Assembly: GCF_000179775.1 (NCBI RefSeq)
Contig: NZ_AEEB01000005.1
Coordinates: 124,001 to 188,000, forward strand
Source of the DNA: Ahrensia sp. R2A130
GTDB taxonomy: Bacteria > Pseudomonadota > Alphaproteobacteria > Rhizobiales > Rhizobiaceae
DNA: 64,000 bases
Direction: 5' to 3'
Below the pieces are notes generated by a model. It had not been told where the DNA came from and made no database searches. It saw nothing but the letters and a program-made list of their open reading frames with translations. The position numbers and the translations under genes are program-made. Positions 36,197 to 47,114 of the stretch are shown here, one piece after another. Each line of letters starts with the position of its first letter. Position 1 is the first letter of the stretch.

Positions 36197-36982
36197 ATGA
36201 AACTCGACGACACCATCACCGCAATCGTCACCGGCGGGGCATCCGGGCTAGGTGAAACCACCGCCCGCCGCCTTGCATCCCACGGCGTGAAAGTGACGAT
36301 CTTTGATCTGAACGAAGAAAGAGGCGCAGCGGTTGCCGCAGACATCGGCGGACGGTTCGAAAGCGTCGATGTGACCGATATCGAATCCGTCGAAACAGGG
36401 TTTACCGCTGCCCGCGCAGCCCACGGCCCGGCACGCATTCTGGTGAACTGCGCGGGCATAGCGCCGCCCATGAAAACCGTATCCCGCCACCGCGAGACGG
36501 GTGATGTGCGGATGCACGATCTGGCGCTCTTTGCTAAAATCATCGCCATCAACCTCACCGGCACGTTCAACTGCATCGCTTACGCCGCTGCCGAGATGGT
36601 GGATTGCGAACCGCTGAATGCGGACGGCGAAAAAGGTTTGATCATAAACACCGCATCGGTCGCTGCCGAAGACGGACAGATCGGACAGGTGGCTTATGCG
36701 GCTTCCAAGGGCGGCGTAAAATCACTCACCCTGCCGGTAGCGCGCGACCTTGCCCGCGAAGGCGTGCGGGTGAACACGATTTTGCCCGGCCTGTTCCACA
36801 CACCATTATTCGACGCATTACCGCCCGCTGCGGTGGAAAGCCTGTCGGCTTCGGTGCCCTTCCCGTCGCGCCTCGGTTTGCCTGATGAATACGCTGCGCT
36901 CGCCATTCACATGGCAGAAAACGCAATGCTGAACGCAGCCACCATACGCCTCGATGGCGCAATCAGGCTGGCCCCCAAATAA
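36197..36982 (+). CDS. short-chain dehydrogenase, 3-hydroxyacyl-CoA dehydrogenase type
   Basis: NAD-dependent SDR of 261 residues resembling the type-2 (HSD17B10-like) 3-hydroxyacyl-CoA dehydrogenases. Cofactor loop VTGGASGLGE (residues 11-20), DLNEERG with Asp selecting NAD, NCAGIAPP, catalytic Ser in NTASVAAE and YAASKGG, then PGLFHTPLF. A step in beta-oxidation or branched-chain amino acid breakdown is typical. The next gene, a 45-residue membrane protein, starts 10 bases after its stop. Confidence 0.9.
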   Translation: MKLDDTITAIVTGGASGLGETTARRLASHGVKVTIFDLNEERGAAVAADIGGRFESVDVTDIESVETGFTAARAAHGPARILVNCAGIAPPMKTVSRHRETGDVRMHDLALFAKIIAINLTGTFNCIAYAAAEMVDCEPLNADGEKGLIINTASVAAEDGQIGQVAYAASKGGVKSLTLPVARDLAREGVRVNTILPGLFHTPLFDALPPAAVESLSASVPFPSRLGLPDEYAALAIHMAENAMLNAATIRLDGAIRLAPK

Positions 36983-36992
36983 GGAACTTTCA

Positions 36993-37130
36993 ATGATCTG
37001 GATCGCACTCGTCTTCGCCATCATTGCGGGCTTTGCCCATTGGCGTGGCTACCCGAAACCCGCCTTGGTCGCTGCAGGCATGGCAGCACTCACAGCGCTT
37101 ATCTCCACCATCACTCTTTTCGTGGCGTGA
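36993..37130 (+). CDS. 45-residue membrane protein
   Basis: Short reading frame with a good ribosome site (AAGGAAC, six bases before the ATG) only 10 bases after the SDR stop. The product has two hydrophobic stretches (MIWIALVFAIIAGFAHW and VAAGMAALTALISTITLFVA) joined by a basic turn RGYPKPAL, i.e. a helical hairpin. Function unknown; probably cotranscribed with the SDR. Confidence rests on spacing, ribosome site and composition only. Confidence 0.6.
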   Translation: MIWIALVFAIIAGFAHWRGYPKPALVAAGMAALTALISTITLFVA

Positions 37131-37208
37131 CGCCTCGCGTGAACCACATTTCATGTCGAGACGTTACTGCAATAACCCGCCAATGACACAGATCGACAGA
37201 CCGACATC

Positions 37209-38291
37209 ATGAACAGACGTAAATTTCTCTATTGGCTGGGGGGTGTCCCACTTGTGGGCGCTGCTCTCGGCGCAGGAAGCATCGCCGTGGCTCGCAGCAA
37301 AAATCCGTATTATTCCGGACCCGTATCCGATCATTTCGACGGCACCGTTTTTTTTAACCCTGAAGGACAGGAGCCGAAAGGGTTCGTGGAACTGCTGAAG
37401 TGGCAGTTGAACGGCGAGAAGAAGAAATGGCCGTCATCCTACCCATCCCCATACAACGACACGCCACCTGCCAAGGTGGAAGGGTCAGATCTGCGTGTCT
37501 CGTTCGTCGGCCATGCCACGACATTGATCCAGACCGGCGGACTGAACATCCTCACCGACCCAGTCTGGTCGGAACGTTGTTCCCCCGTGTCATGGGCCGG
37601 ACCGAAGCGTGTGAACGCACCGGGTATCGATTTCGACAAGCTGCCGAAGATCGACATCGTGCTGCTGTCCCACAACCATTACGACCATCTCGACCAGCGC
37701 ACGCTGGACAAGCTCCAGGCAGCGCATGACCCATGGATCATCACACCGCTGGGCAATGACACGATCATTCGTGGCAACAACGAGAACATTCGCTGCACGG
37801 CACACGATTGGGGCGATGTGGTGGAACTGCCCAACGGCCACAAACTGACACTGGAGCCAGCACACCACTGGTCCGCCCGCGGCATGGCCGATAGGCGCAA
37901 CGCGCTGTGGGCGGCTTTCGTGATCGAAGGTCCGGCGGGCAAAATCTACCATATCGGCGACACCGGCTTTCACAACGGCACGAACTACAAAACGGCGCGT
38001 GAAAAATACGGCGCGTTCCGTCTCGCCATCCTGCCCTTCGGCGCATACGAACCGCGCAACTTCATGAAAGGGCAGCACCAGAATCCCGATGAAGCCGTGC
38101 AAGGCCATAAGCTCTGCAACGCGGCCCACACTCTCGGCCATCACTGGGGCACATTCCAGCTGACCGACGAGAGTATCGAAGACCAGCTGACCCATCTCGA
38201 TGAAGCACGCAAAAAGCATGGCGTCAGCGAAGACGCGTTCCGCGCCCTGCAACCCGGCGAGTTCTGGGATGTGCCGAAAACGATCGCCTGA
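37209..38291 (+). CDS. Tat-exported metallo-beta-lactamase-fold hydrolase (NAPE-PLD-like)
   Basis: 360-residue metallohydrolase. The N terminus MNRRKFLYWLGG is a twin-arginine export signal, so the enzyme should be folded with metal in the cytoplasm and act in the periplasm. Metal motif SHNHYDHLD (HxHxDH) near residue 155, then PAHHWSARG, GDTGF and a final HHWGTF. The layout follows N-acyl-phosphatidylethanolamine phospholipase D-like and UlaG-like proteins; a lipid or lactone substrate is possible but not shown. Confidence 0.9.
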   Translation: MNRRKFLYWLGGVPLVGAALGAGSIAVARSKNPYYSGPVSDHFDGTVFFNPEGQEPKGFVELLKWQLNGEKKKWPSSYPSPYNDTPPAKVEGSDLRVSFVGHATTLIQTGGLNILTDPVWSERCSPVSWAGPKRVNAPGIDFDKLPKIDIVLLSHNHYDHLDQRTLDKLQAAHDPWIITPLGNDTIIRGNNENIRCTAHDWGDVVELPNGHKLTLEPAHHWSARGMADRRNALWAAFVIEGPAGKIYHIGDTGFHNGTNYKTAREKYGAFRLAILPFGAYEPRNFMKGQHQNPDEAVQGHKLCNAAHTLGHHWGTFQLTDESIEDQLTHLDEARKKHGVSEDAFRALQPGEFWDVPKTIA

Positions 38292-38365
38292 TGCCGTCAC
38301 CTGAAGATGAGGCGCGATCACCGGACCACTTCCAAAACGCGCTGAGCTTCTCCATATAACGGCGC

Positions 38366-39232
38366 ATGAACACGCCCGTCTCCTTTTCAAAAATGAACGG
38401 CATCGGTAACCGCATCGTGGTGGCCGATCTGCGGGGGCGTGCGGATGTGGTGACGGAGGAGGCCGCGCGGGCGCTGGGGCATGATCCCGATACCGGTTTC
38501 GACCAGCTGATGGCGATCCATGACGCCGGCGATGAAAACCGTGACGCGACCATCCGCATCTACAACACAGACGGCTCACGTGCAGGCGCTTGCGGCAACG
38601 GCACCCGCTGCGTGGTGGACTGGCTGCATCAACGCGGCGGCGGCAATGATTTTCGTTTCGCCGTGGACGGGCAACCATTGTCGGCCAAACGTCTGGAAGA
38701 CGGACGCATATCGGTGAACATGGGCGTTCCGCGTTTCGACTGGACGCAAATCCCGCTGTCGGAAGAATTCGCCGACACATCCGGCATCGAGTTGGAAGTC
38801 GGCCCGCTGGGCGCACCGCTTTTGCACACCCCAGCGGTCGCCAATATCGGCAATCCGCACTGCGTGTTCTTTGCCGAAAACGACCCCGATACCTACGCGC
38901 TCGACAAGTTCGGCCCCATGCTGGAACATCACATGCTGTTCCCCGACCGCGCCAACATTTCCATCGCGCAGGTAACGTCACCCACCACCATGAAGTTGCG
39001 AACATGGGAACGCGGTGCAGGTCTCACGTTGGCCTGTGGTTCTGCCGCCTGCGCTGCCGTGGTGTGCGCCGTGCGCCGCGAATTGACGGAGCGTCACGTC
39101 ACAGTCTCGCTCCCCGGCGGTGATCTCGATATCGAATGGCGCGACGACAATTTCATCATCATGACAGGCACCGCCACCCACGAATTCGACGGCACCTTCG
39201 ACCCTGCAACCGGAGGGTGGGAGCGGGCATGA
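38366..39232 (+). CDS. dapF: diaminopimelate epimerase
   Basis: PLP-independent racemase making meso-diaminopimelate for lysine and peptidoglycan, 288 residues. The two catalytic cysteines are Cys76 in GACGNGTRC and Cys224 in LACGSAAC; N-terminal SFSKMNGIGNRIVV matches the family except that the common GNDF reads GNRI. The stop overlaps the mtaB start as ATGA (39229-39232), and the mtaB-ftsY genes follow, an order usual in Hyphomicrobiales. Confidence 0.95.
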   Translation: MNTPVSFSKMNGIGNRIVVADLRGRADVVTEEAARALGHDPDTGFDQLMAIHDAGDENRDATIRIYNTDGSRAGACGNGTRCVVDWLHQRGGGNDFRFAVDGQPLSAKRLEDGRISVNMGVPRFDWTQIPLSEEFADTSGIELEVGPLGAPLLHTPAVANIGNPHCVFFAENDPDTYALDKFGPMLEHHMLFPDRANISIAQVTSPTTMKLRTWERGAGLTLACGSAACAAVVCAVRRELTERHVTVSLPGGDLDIEWRDDNFIIMTGTATHEFDGTFDPATGGWERA

Positions 39233-40533
39233 TTGATAAGAAAGATGGACTGGACGTCGTCAATTTCGGCTGCCGCCTTAACACATACGAAGCTGCCGTC
39301 ATGGAACGTGAAGCGCGTGCTGCAGGCCTTGCAGAACTCGACGGCGGAGCAGTTGTCATCAACACCTGCGCGGTGACGCAATCCGCCGTGGCAGACGCCC
39401 GCCACGCCATACGCAAAGCGCGGCGCGAACGGCCCGATGCCCGCATCATCGTATCCGGCTGCGCGGCGCAAACGGAAGCAGCGACTTTCGAGCAGATGGA
39501 CGAAGTGGATCTCGTTCTCGGCAACGAGGAAAAGCTGCACGCCAACTCCTACCGCGCTCTACCGGATTTCGGCGTGAACCAGTTCGAAAAGGTGCGTGTC
39601 GCCGATATTTTCGATGTGCAGGAAGCCGCCTCCCACATGGTGGACGCCATCGACGGGCGCAGCCGCGCTTTCGTGCAGGTGCAGAACGGCTGCGACCACC
39701 GCTGCACATTTTGCATCATCCCCTACGGCCGCGGAAATTCACGCTCCGTCCCCGCCGGTGGCGTGGTCGAGCAAGTGAAGCGCCTCGTGGGCAACGGCTA
39801 TAAAGAAGCCGTGCTCACCGGCGTCGATCTCACCTCATGGGGCTGTGATCTGCCGGGCGCGCCAAAGCTCGGACGATTGGTGCAGGCGATATTGAAACAA
39901 GTGCCGGACCTCACCCGTCTGCGGCTGTCTTCGATCGACTCCATCGAGGTGGATGAGCCGTTGATGGAGGCGCTCGGCTCCGAGCAACGGTTGATGCCGC
40001 ACCTGCATCTTTCGCTGCAATCCGGCGACGACATGATTTTGAAGCGCATGAAACGCCGCCACCTGCGCGACGACACAATTCGTTTTTGTGAAGATGTGCG
40101 CGCGGTGCGCCCCGACGTGATGTTCGGGGCCGATATCATCGCGGGCTTCCCCACAGAGACGGATGCGATGTTCGACAACTCCATGCGTATTGTTGATGAG
40201 GCCGGCCTGACTCATCTCCACGTCTTCCCCTACAGCCCCCGCACCGGCACGCCTGCTGCTAAAATGCCACCGGTGGATGGTGCGACGATCAAACGCCGCG
40301 CAAAGGCGCTGCGCGAAAAAGGCAGCGAGCGCATGAACGCCTATCTCGCCAGCCGCGTCGGCACGACGGCGCAGGTCCTGATGGAAACCGGTAGCATTGG
40401 CCGCACGGAACAATTCACGCCGGTTTCGGTTGATGGTGGCGAGGCGCTGGACGCTGGCACCTTGCTTGATCTTCAACTGACAGGCCACGATGGTACTCGT
40501 CTTTCCGGCACACCGCTTCGCGCAGCCGCGTGA
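39229..40533 (+). CDS. mtaB: tRNA t6A37 methylthiotransferase
   Basis: Radical-SAM enzyme of 434 residues adding a methylthio group to N6-threonylcarbamoyladenosine-37 in ANN-decoding tRNAs. Three N-terminal cysteines for the auxiliary cluster (FGCRLN, NTCAVT, SGCAAQ) and the radical-SAM triad C155, C159, C162 in CDHRCTFC are present, followed by a TRAM-like C terminus. The ATG at 39229, with GGAGGG upstream, overlaps the dapF stop in ATGA. ftsY follows 45 bases later. Confidence 0.95.
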   Translation: MIDKKDGLDVVNFGCRLNTYEAAVMEREARAAGLAELDGGAVVINTCAVTQSAVADARHAIRKARRERPDARIIVSGCAAQTEAATFEQMDEVDLVLGNEEKLHANSYRALPDFGVNQFEKVRVADIFDVQEAASHMVDAIDGRSRAFVQVQNGCDHRCTFCIIPYGRGNSRSVPAGGVVEQVKRLVGNGYKEAVLTGVDLTSWGCDLPGAPKLGRLVQAILKQVPDLTRLRLSSIDSIEVDEPLMEALGSEQRLMPHLHLSLQSGDDMILKRMKRRHLRDDTIRFCEDVRAVRPDVMFGADIIAGFPTETDAMFDNSMRIVDEAGLTHLHVFPYSPRTGTPAAKMPPVDGATIKRRAKALREKGSERMNAYLASRVGTTAQVLMETGSIGRTEQFTPVSVDGGEALDAGTLLDLQLTGHDGTRLSGTPLRAAA

Positions 40534-40578
40534 ACCACTTCTCGACAGGATACCCCAGATGAACGAGGCAAAAGCCTG

Positions 40579-42334
<1,756 letters not shown>

Positions 42335-42336
<2 letters not shown>

Positions 42337-42354
42337 TTTTGAAATTGCAAAATT
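42335..42354. promoter_or_regulatory. palindrome at the ftsY end, upstream of dehydrogenase copy 3
   Basis: AATTTTG and CAAAATT, perfect seven-base arms, six-base spacer, overlapping the ftsY stop codon and 57 bases before the next start. AT-rich arms make a terminator unlikely; an operator for the gene at 42412 is the better reading. Confidence 0.45.
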
Positions 42355-42411
42355 GACGCGGGTAAAGGATACGTCATCCAGTGAGCATCTGCTCAAAAAC
42401 GGGGGCTGACC

Positions 42412-44847
42412 ATGAAATCACGCACGAAAGCTGTAGTCATCGGCGGCGGTATCGCCGGTTGTTCGACGCTCTATCATCTCACACAGGAAGGCTGGACAGA
42501 TGTGGTTCTGGTGGAGCGTGACGAGCTGACCTCCGGCACCACCTGGCACTCCGCCGCGCAGGTGACGAATTTCGGCATGAACCAGACCATGGTCGGCCTG
42601 AAGAGCCACTCCATCGCGCTGTATAAAGAGTTGTCCGAAGACCCCGATTACCCCATCAACTACCACCACGCCGATGGCGGCATTCGCCTCGCCAACAAAG
42701 AAGAGCAGATGCAGGGCTATCGCCACTTCGCCTCAATGGCGCGTGGCATGGATGTCCATTTCGAGGTGTTGGATGCGGAAGAATGTGCCCGTCGCCATCC
42801 GTTAATTTCCACCGACAATCTTATCGGCGGATTGTGGGACCCTTCCGACGGCGACATCGATCCGGCACAGCTTTGTCAGGCGCTGGCCCGCCGCGCCCGC
42901 AAGGCCGGTGCCGAAGTCTATCGCCACACACCGGTGACGGGTCTGACCCAGCACAAGGACGACACCTGGACGGTCCACACCACCAAGGGCGATATCGATT
43001 GCGACGTGGTGGTGAATGCGGGCGGCTACCGCGTAAATGAAGTGGGCGCGATGATGGGTGTGCACCACCCCGTCGCCTCCATGGAACACCAGTATTTCCT
43101 CACAGAGGAGATCCCGGAAATCCGTGATGCCGACAAGCGCATGCCGCTGCTGCGTTGCCCGATCTCCGACTACTATTGCCGGCAGGAAAAGAACGGATTG
43201 CTGCTCGGTTTCTATGAACAAGACTGCCGCACCTGGGGCATGGACGGCATCGACCCTGCCTTCACCAACGCGCTCTGCCCGGACGATCTCGACCGCGTGA
43301 CGGATGTGTTGGAGGGTGCCTTCGAACGCATGCCTGCGCTGATGGAAGCGGGCATCCACACGGTCATCAACGGCCCGATCACCTACACCATCGACGGCGC
43401 GCCGCTGGTCGGCCCCATCCCCGGCAAGCGCAACGCATTCTGCATCATCGGCCTGCGCGCAGGGTTGGGTGAAGGCGGCGGCCACGGCTGGTTGCTGGCT
43501 CAACAGATCGTCCATGGCGAAGCGCAGTACGACACGTGGTGCATCGACCCGCGTCGCTTCGGCGACCACACGAATGTCGAGATCACCGCACTAAAAGCCA
43601 TTGAAGATTACCAGAACGAATTCCGCTTCCATTACCCCCACGAACACCGCCCCGCCGGTCGCCACGCCAAGACGACTGCGCTGACGCCTGTTTGGGAACA
43701 AATGGGCGCAGAGTTCACCGTGGTCGATGGTTGGGAGCGCGTGGATTACATCAAACCCTCACCCGACTTTCACCCCAGCCACAGCTTCCATTTCGATGAA
43801 GCTTTCGACGTGGTTGCCGCTGAAGTGAACAACGTCGCCACCAACGTCGGCATCGCAGAGGTGAACGGTTTCAACCGCATCGAGATTACCGGCGCAGACC
43901 GTCACACGTTCCTCGATCGCATGATGTGCGGAGCGGTGACCAAGCGTGATGGCCGCGTGGGGCTGGGCTATCTGCTGAACCATCACGGCATGGTGAAAGC
44001 GGAAGCCACCATCGCCAATCTAGCCGCAAGCGACCGTGGCCCTGAACGAGTCTGGTATGGCTCCGCTGCCGCCTCCACCCGCCACGACATGGACTGGCTA
44101 CGCCTCAACCTGCGTGACGACAAAGACGTGCAGCTTCGTAGCCTCACGAACGACCATACCATTCTCGTCATCGCCGGCCCTAACGCCCGCAAGGTGCTCT
44201 CCGCCTGCGCCCGTGGTGATTGGTCGAAAGATGCGTTCCCTTGGCTGTCGGTGCGGGAGTGCTTCATCGGCTACGCGCCCGCCGTCGTCATGGGTGTAAG
44301 CTTCTCCGGCGAGTTGGCCTACGAAATTCATATTCCCAACGCATCGCTCTATGCGGCATGGAAAGCATTGCAGGCAGCGGGCGAGCCCTTCGGCATGAAA
44401 CCATTCGGCGCCCGCGCGGTGGATTCCATGCGAATGGAAAAAGGCTTCCTGCACTGGAAAGCCGATCTGCTGACGGAATTCGATCCATTCGAGACGAGCC
44501 TCGACAGGTTCATTCGCCCCGACAAAGGCGATTTCATCGGACGCGATGCACTGCACGAGCAGATGAAGAACGGACTGCGCAAGAAGCTGGTCTCAATGGA
44601 AGTCGACTGCACCCATGCCCCTGCGCACGGTGGTGCATCGGTGATGGCGGATGGGAAAATCGTCGGCACAGTCACCTCGGGCGACTGGGGCCACCGCACA
44701 GGCAAGAACCTCGCTTACGCATTTATCGACCCAAGCCATTCCGGCATCGGCACGAAACTGACCATGGATTTGTTGGGCGATGAGATTGCGGCAACAGTTA
44801 TAGAAGCCGGACCATACGACCCAAGCTACGAACGCATGCGCGCCTAA
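42412..44847 (+). CDS. FAD-dependent N-methylamine dehydrogenase with GcvT domain (copy 3)
   Basis: 811-residue paralogue of the two enzymes in the operon at 28652-34993. FAD motif VIGGGIAGCSTLYHL (residues 9-23); the flavin His46 sits in TTWHSAA rather than TTWHAAG. FAO_M linker, then a GcvT half with SGELAYEIHIP and DSMRMEKGFLHWKADL near residue 680. Its distance from the operon, opposite strand and changed flavin surroundings suggest another substrate. Monocistronic; the TAA overlaps the stop of the convergent 73-residue gene (44844-44847). Confidence 0.87.
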   Translation: MKSRTKAVVIGGGIAGCSTLYHLTQEGWTDVVLVERDELTSGTTWHSAAQVTNFGMNQTMVGLKSHSIALYKELSEDPDYPINYHHADGGIRLANKEEQMQGYRHFASMARGMDVHFEVLDAEECARRHPLISTDNLIGGLWDPSDGDIDPAQLCQALARRARKAGAEVYRHTPVTGLTQHKDDTWTVHTTKGDIDCDVVVNAGGYRVNEVGAMMGVHHPVASMEHQYFLTEEIPEIRDADKRMPLLRCPISDYYCRQEKNGLLLGFYEQDCRTWGMDGIDPAFTNALCPDDLDRVTDVLEGAFERMPALMEAGIHTVINGPITYTIDGAPLVGPIPGKRNAFCIIGLRAGLGEGGGHGWLLAQQIVHGEAQYDTWCIDPRRFGDHTNVEITALKAIEDYQNEFRFHYPHEHRPAGRHAKTTALTPVWEQMGAEFTVVDGWERVDYIKPSPDFHPSHSFHFDEAFDVVAAEVNNVATNVGIAEVNGFNRIEITGADRHTFLDRMMCGAVTKRDGRVGLGYLLNHHGMVKAEATIANLAASDRGPERVWYGSAAASTRHDMDWLRLNLRDDKDVQLRSLTNDHTILVIAGPNARKVLSACARGDWSKDAFPWLSVRECFIGYAPAVVMGVSFSGELAYEIHIPNASLYAAWKALQAAGEPFGMKPFGARAVDSMRMEKGFLHWKADLLTEFDPFETSLDRFIRPDKGDFIGRDALHEQMKNGLRKKLVSMEVDCTHAPAHGGASVMADGKIVGTVTSGDWGHRTGKNLAYAFIDPSHSGIGTKLTMDLLGDEIAATVIEAGPYDPSYERMRA

Positions 44848-45065
44848 TAGTCCAGCGCGGCAATTCTGGGCAACCCACCATAAAGCCGGTCGGCCTTGCG
44901 CTGTTTCCGGCTTTCCAATTCGGCTTCGATTTCCGACAACAGACGTTGGCTGCTGGCGCGGTTGCGCCCACGCGAAACAGCACGGCGTGCTCTTGCCCGG
45001 TTGGCCAACAATTCGCGGAACGTGAGATGCGAAAGGCTGCTGGTGATGGCAAGCGGCTCACTCAT
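44844..45065 (-). CDS. 73-residue charged protein
   Basis: Unknown function. Rich in Arg, Glu and Ala (ELLANRARARRAVSRGRNRAS, split; IEAELESRKQRK), predicted all-helical, no signal. That it is a gene is supported by the ATGA overlap (45062-45065) with the Sel1-repeat gene upstream and by the four-base stop overlap with the dehydrogenase gene: the frame is exactly fitted between the two. It probably works with the Sel1-repeat protein. Confidence 0.65.
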   Translation of the reverse strand: MSEPLAITSSLSHLTFRELLANRARARRAVSRGRNRASSQRLLSEIEAELESRKQRKADRLYGGLPRIAALDY

Positions 45066-45715
45066 GACAGACCAGCTCTCGCAGCATCGTCTTTTGCAAG
45101 AGCCGCACCAGCTGCTTCCAACTCTTCCGCCGACATAACATCGGATACCTTGGCACATTCCGCTTCCGCACCCGGATGCCCCATGCGTTTCGCGCGACGA
45201 AACCAGATCAAGGCCTTGGTGAAATCGACCGGCACGTCGTGGCCACCGGCATGGACCATGCCAAGATTGAAAGCGGCCAGCTTCTCGCCCAATCCTGCCG
45301 CGCGTTCCCACATGGCATAACCCGCCCGCACATCGCGTTCTCCACCTTCGCCCCGCGCCAGCAGAATGCCGAGGTTCAGTAGCGCGGTGGGCTCATCCTG
45401 CTTGGCAGCTTCCGCATAAAAGTGCCGCGCATAGACCAGATCAACATCACCGCCCCGACCCGTATGCAGCAAAAAGCCGAGATTGAACTGGGCATGCGCC
45501 AAGCCCGCTTGTGCGGCTTTGCCATACAGTTTGCGCGCGGTCGTGTAATCTTGCGCCACATGCTGGCCATGCTCGTAGAGCGCACCGAGCTGATTGGCCG
45601 CCACCGCGCTGCCTGCCATCGCCGCTTCCTGCAGCAAAGGAATGGCAACCTTGAAACGGTTATCGGCAAGGGCAGCCATAGCGTCTTTGGTGATTCGGTC
45701 TGCGTCTTTTTCCAT
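45062..45715 (-). CDS. Sel1-like repeat protein
   Basis: 217 residues with at least four tandem Sel1/TPR-like repeats of about 36 residues (AANQLGALYEHG, AQFNLGFLLHTG, ALLNLGILLARG, AAFNLGMVHAGG), a scaffold for protein-protein contact. No signal peptide with the start at 45715 (GAAGGT before the ATG); a longer frame has no such site. It is translationally coupled to the 73-residue gene and divergent from ccmA; the two starts lie 87 bases apart. Confidence 0.87.
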   Translation of the reverse strand: MEKDADRITKDAMAALADNRFKVAIPLLQEAAMAGSAVAANQLGALYEHGQHVAQDYTTARKLYGKAAQAGLAHAQFNLGFLLHTGRGGDVDLVYARHFYAEAAKQDEPTALLNLGILLARGEGGERDVRAGYAMWERAAGLGEKLAAFNLGMVHAGGHDVPVDFTKALIWFRRAKRMGHPGAEAECAKVSDVMSAEELEAAGAALAKDDAARAGLS

Positions 45716-45802
45716 ACCTTCGTTTAGCGGTTGAGGGGGTGGGTTTGGCAAATCAAAACAAGCACGATTGCAGTGCGGCAACGGCCCGCATAGGAAGGTG
45801 CC

Positions 45803-46411
45803 ATGCAGATTTCCGCTCACGATATCGCCGTCGCCCGTGGCGAAGACACCATCATAGATGACCTGTCATTTGTCGTATCCACCGGCGAAGCGTTGGTGGT
45901 GACCGGTGAGAACGGAGCAGGAAAATCCACACTGTTGCGGGCCATTGCGGGTTTCCTGCCGTTACAGTCCGGAACGCTGCAGATCACCGACCCCGATCCA
46001 GATTTCGCGGACACCCCTTTGCGTGAGTTGTGCCACCACCTCGGCCCGGACAACGCCATGAAGCCCGCGCAAACCGTGGAGCAGAACCTGACCTTCTGGC
46101 AGAATTTTTGCGGCAACCCGCATCTCGATATCATCGAAGCGTTGGAGTTCGTAGGCTTGGATGGTTTGCAGGACGTACCCTTCGGCCACCTGTCCACCGG
46201 CCAGCGCCGCCGCATCGCCATCGCGCGGTTACTGGTGAGCTTTCGTCCCGTCTGGCTGCTGGATGAACCAACCTCGGGCCTGGACGCACAATCACAAGGC
46301 CAATTCGCAGCACTCATGCGCGTGCATCTCGAAGACGATGGCATCATCATCGCAGCCACCCACATGCCGCTTGGGTTGGACAACACCACCGAACTGAAAC
46401 TCACCCCATGA
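45803..46411 (+). CDS. ccmA: cytochrome c biogenesis ATP-binding export protein
   Basis: ATPase of the CcmABCD complex that releases haem-loaded CcmE for cytochrome c maturation; 202 residues. Walker A TGENGAGKST, signature LSTGQRRRIAIARLL, Walker B VWLLDEPTSGLD, H-loop ATHM. Stop overlaps ccmB in ATGA (46408-46411). First gene of ccmABCD-ccmG. Confidence 0.95.
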   Translation: MQISAHDIAVARGEDTIIDDLSFVVSTGEALVVTGENGAGKSTLLRAIAGFLPLQSGTLQITDPDPDFADTPLRELCHHLGPDNAMKPAQTVEQNLTFWQNFCGNPHLDIIEALEFVGLDGLQDVPFGHLSTGQRRRIAIARLLVSFRPVWLLDEPTSGLDAQSQGQFAALMRVHLEDDGIIIAATHMPLGLDNTTELKLTP

Positions 46412-47067
46412 TCGCGCTGCTTAAACGCGATCTGTCACTTTCACTCGGCCAAGGCGGAAATGGCGCAACGGTGCTGCTTTTCTACCTCGCCGTGGTCGTC
46501 GCAATGCCGTTTGCCATCGGGCCGGACAAGCAATTGCTGTCCACGGTGGGCGGCGCGACCCTGTGGATCGGCGCACTGCTCGCCAGCCTGCTCGGTCTCG
46601 ACCGGATGTTCCGTGACGATGCCGAGGACGGTTCGCTCGATCAGATGTTGCTCGCCCCCGTACCACTGGCCGCGCAAGTGTTTGCCAAGGCACTGGCGCA
46701 TTGGCTGACGACGGGCCTACCGGTCACGCTGGCTGCTCCCGTATTTGCACTGTTCCTTTCTATGGAAACCGACGCATGGCTCGCCTCGATGGCAACATTG
46801 GCTGTGGGAACACCTGCTCTTTCCTTCATCGGCGCAGCGGGCGCGGCGCTAACGGTGACGTTAGCGCGCGGCGGTTTGCTGCTCGCCGTTCTGGTTTTGC
46901 CGCTTTGCCTGCCCGTTCTCATCTTCGGCGTCGGCGCGGTGCGGGCAGCTGTGACGGAACCGGATCCGTTCCTACCACCGTTCTTACTGGTGGCCGCTCT
47001 CTCGCTTTTCTTCGCCGCAATCGGCCCACTCGCAGCCGCCTACACGCTGCGACAAACCGAACTGTGA
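46408..47067 (+). CDS. ccmB: haem exporter protein CcmB
   Basis: Membrane subunit of the cytochrome c maturation ABC complex, 219 residues with six hydrophobic segments. Family marks include the N-terminal LLKRDLSLSL, GGATLWIGALLASLLGLDRMF and EDGSLDQMLLAPVPL. It overlaps ccmA by four bases and precedes ccmC by 47 bases. Confidence 0.94.
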   Translation: MIALLKRDLSLSLGQGGNGATVLLFYLAVVVAMPFAIGPDKQLLSTVGGATLWIGALLASLLGLDRMFRDDAEDGSLDQMLLAPVPLAAQVFAKALAHWLTTGLPVTLAAPVFALFLSMETDAWLASMATLAVGTPALSFIGAAGAALTVTLARGGLLLAVLVLPLCLPVLIFGVGAVRAAVTEPDPFLPPFLLVAALSLFFAAIGPLAAAYTLRQTEL

Positions 47068-47114
47068 TCGACGATCATGTTGATTAAGGCAGACGAGGTT
47101 TCTAGGACACGGCC

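Noticed and set aside
35686-36576. 296-codon DUF1232 fusion protein
   Set aside because: The first 160 codons are antisense to the start of the SDR gene and have no features; GGGAGA and the family N terminus place the start at 36087.
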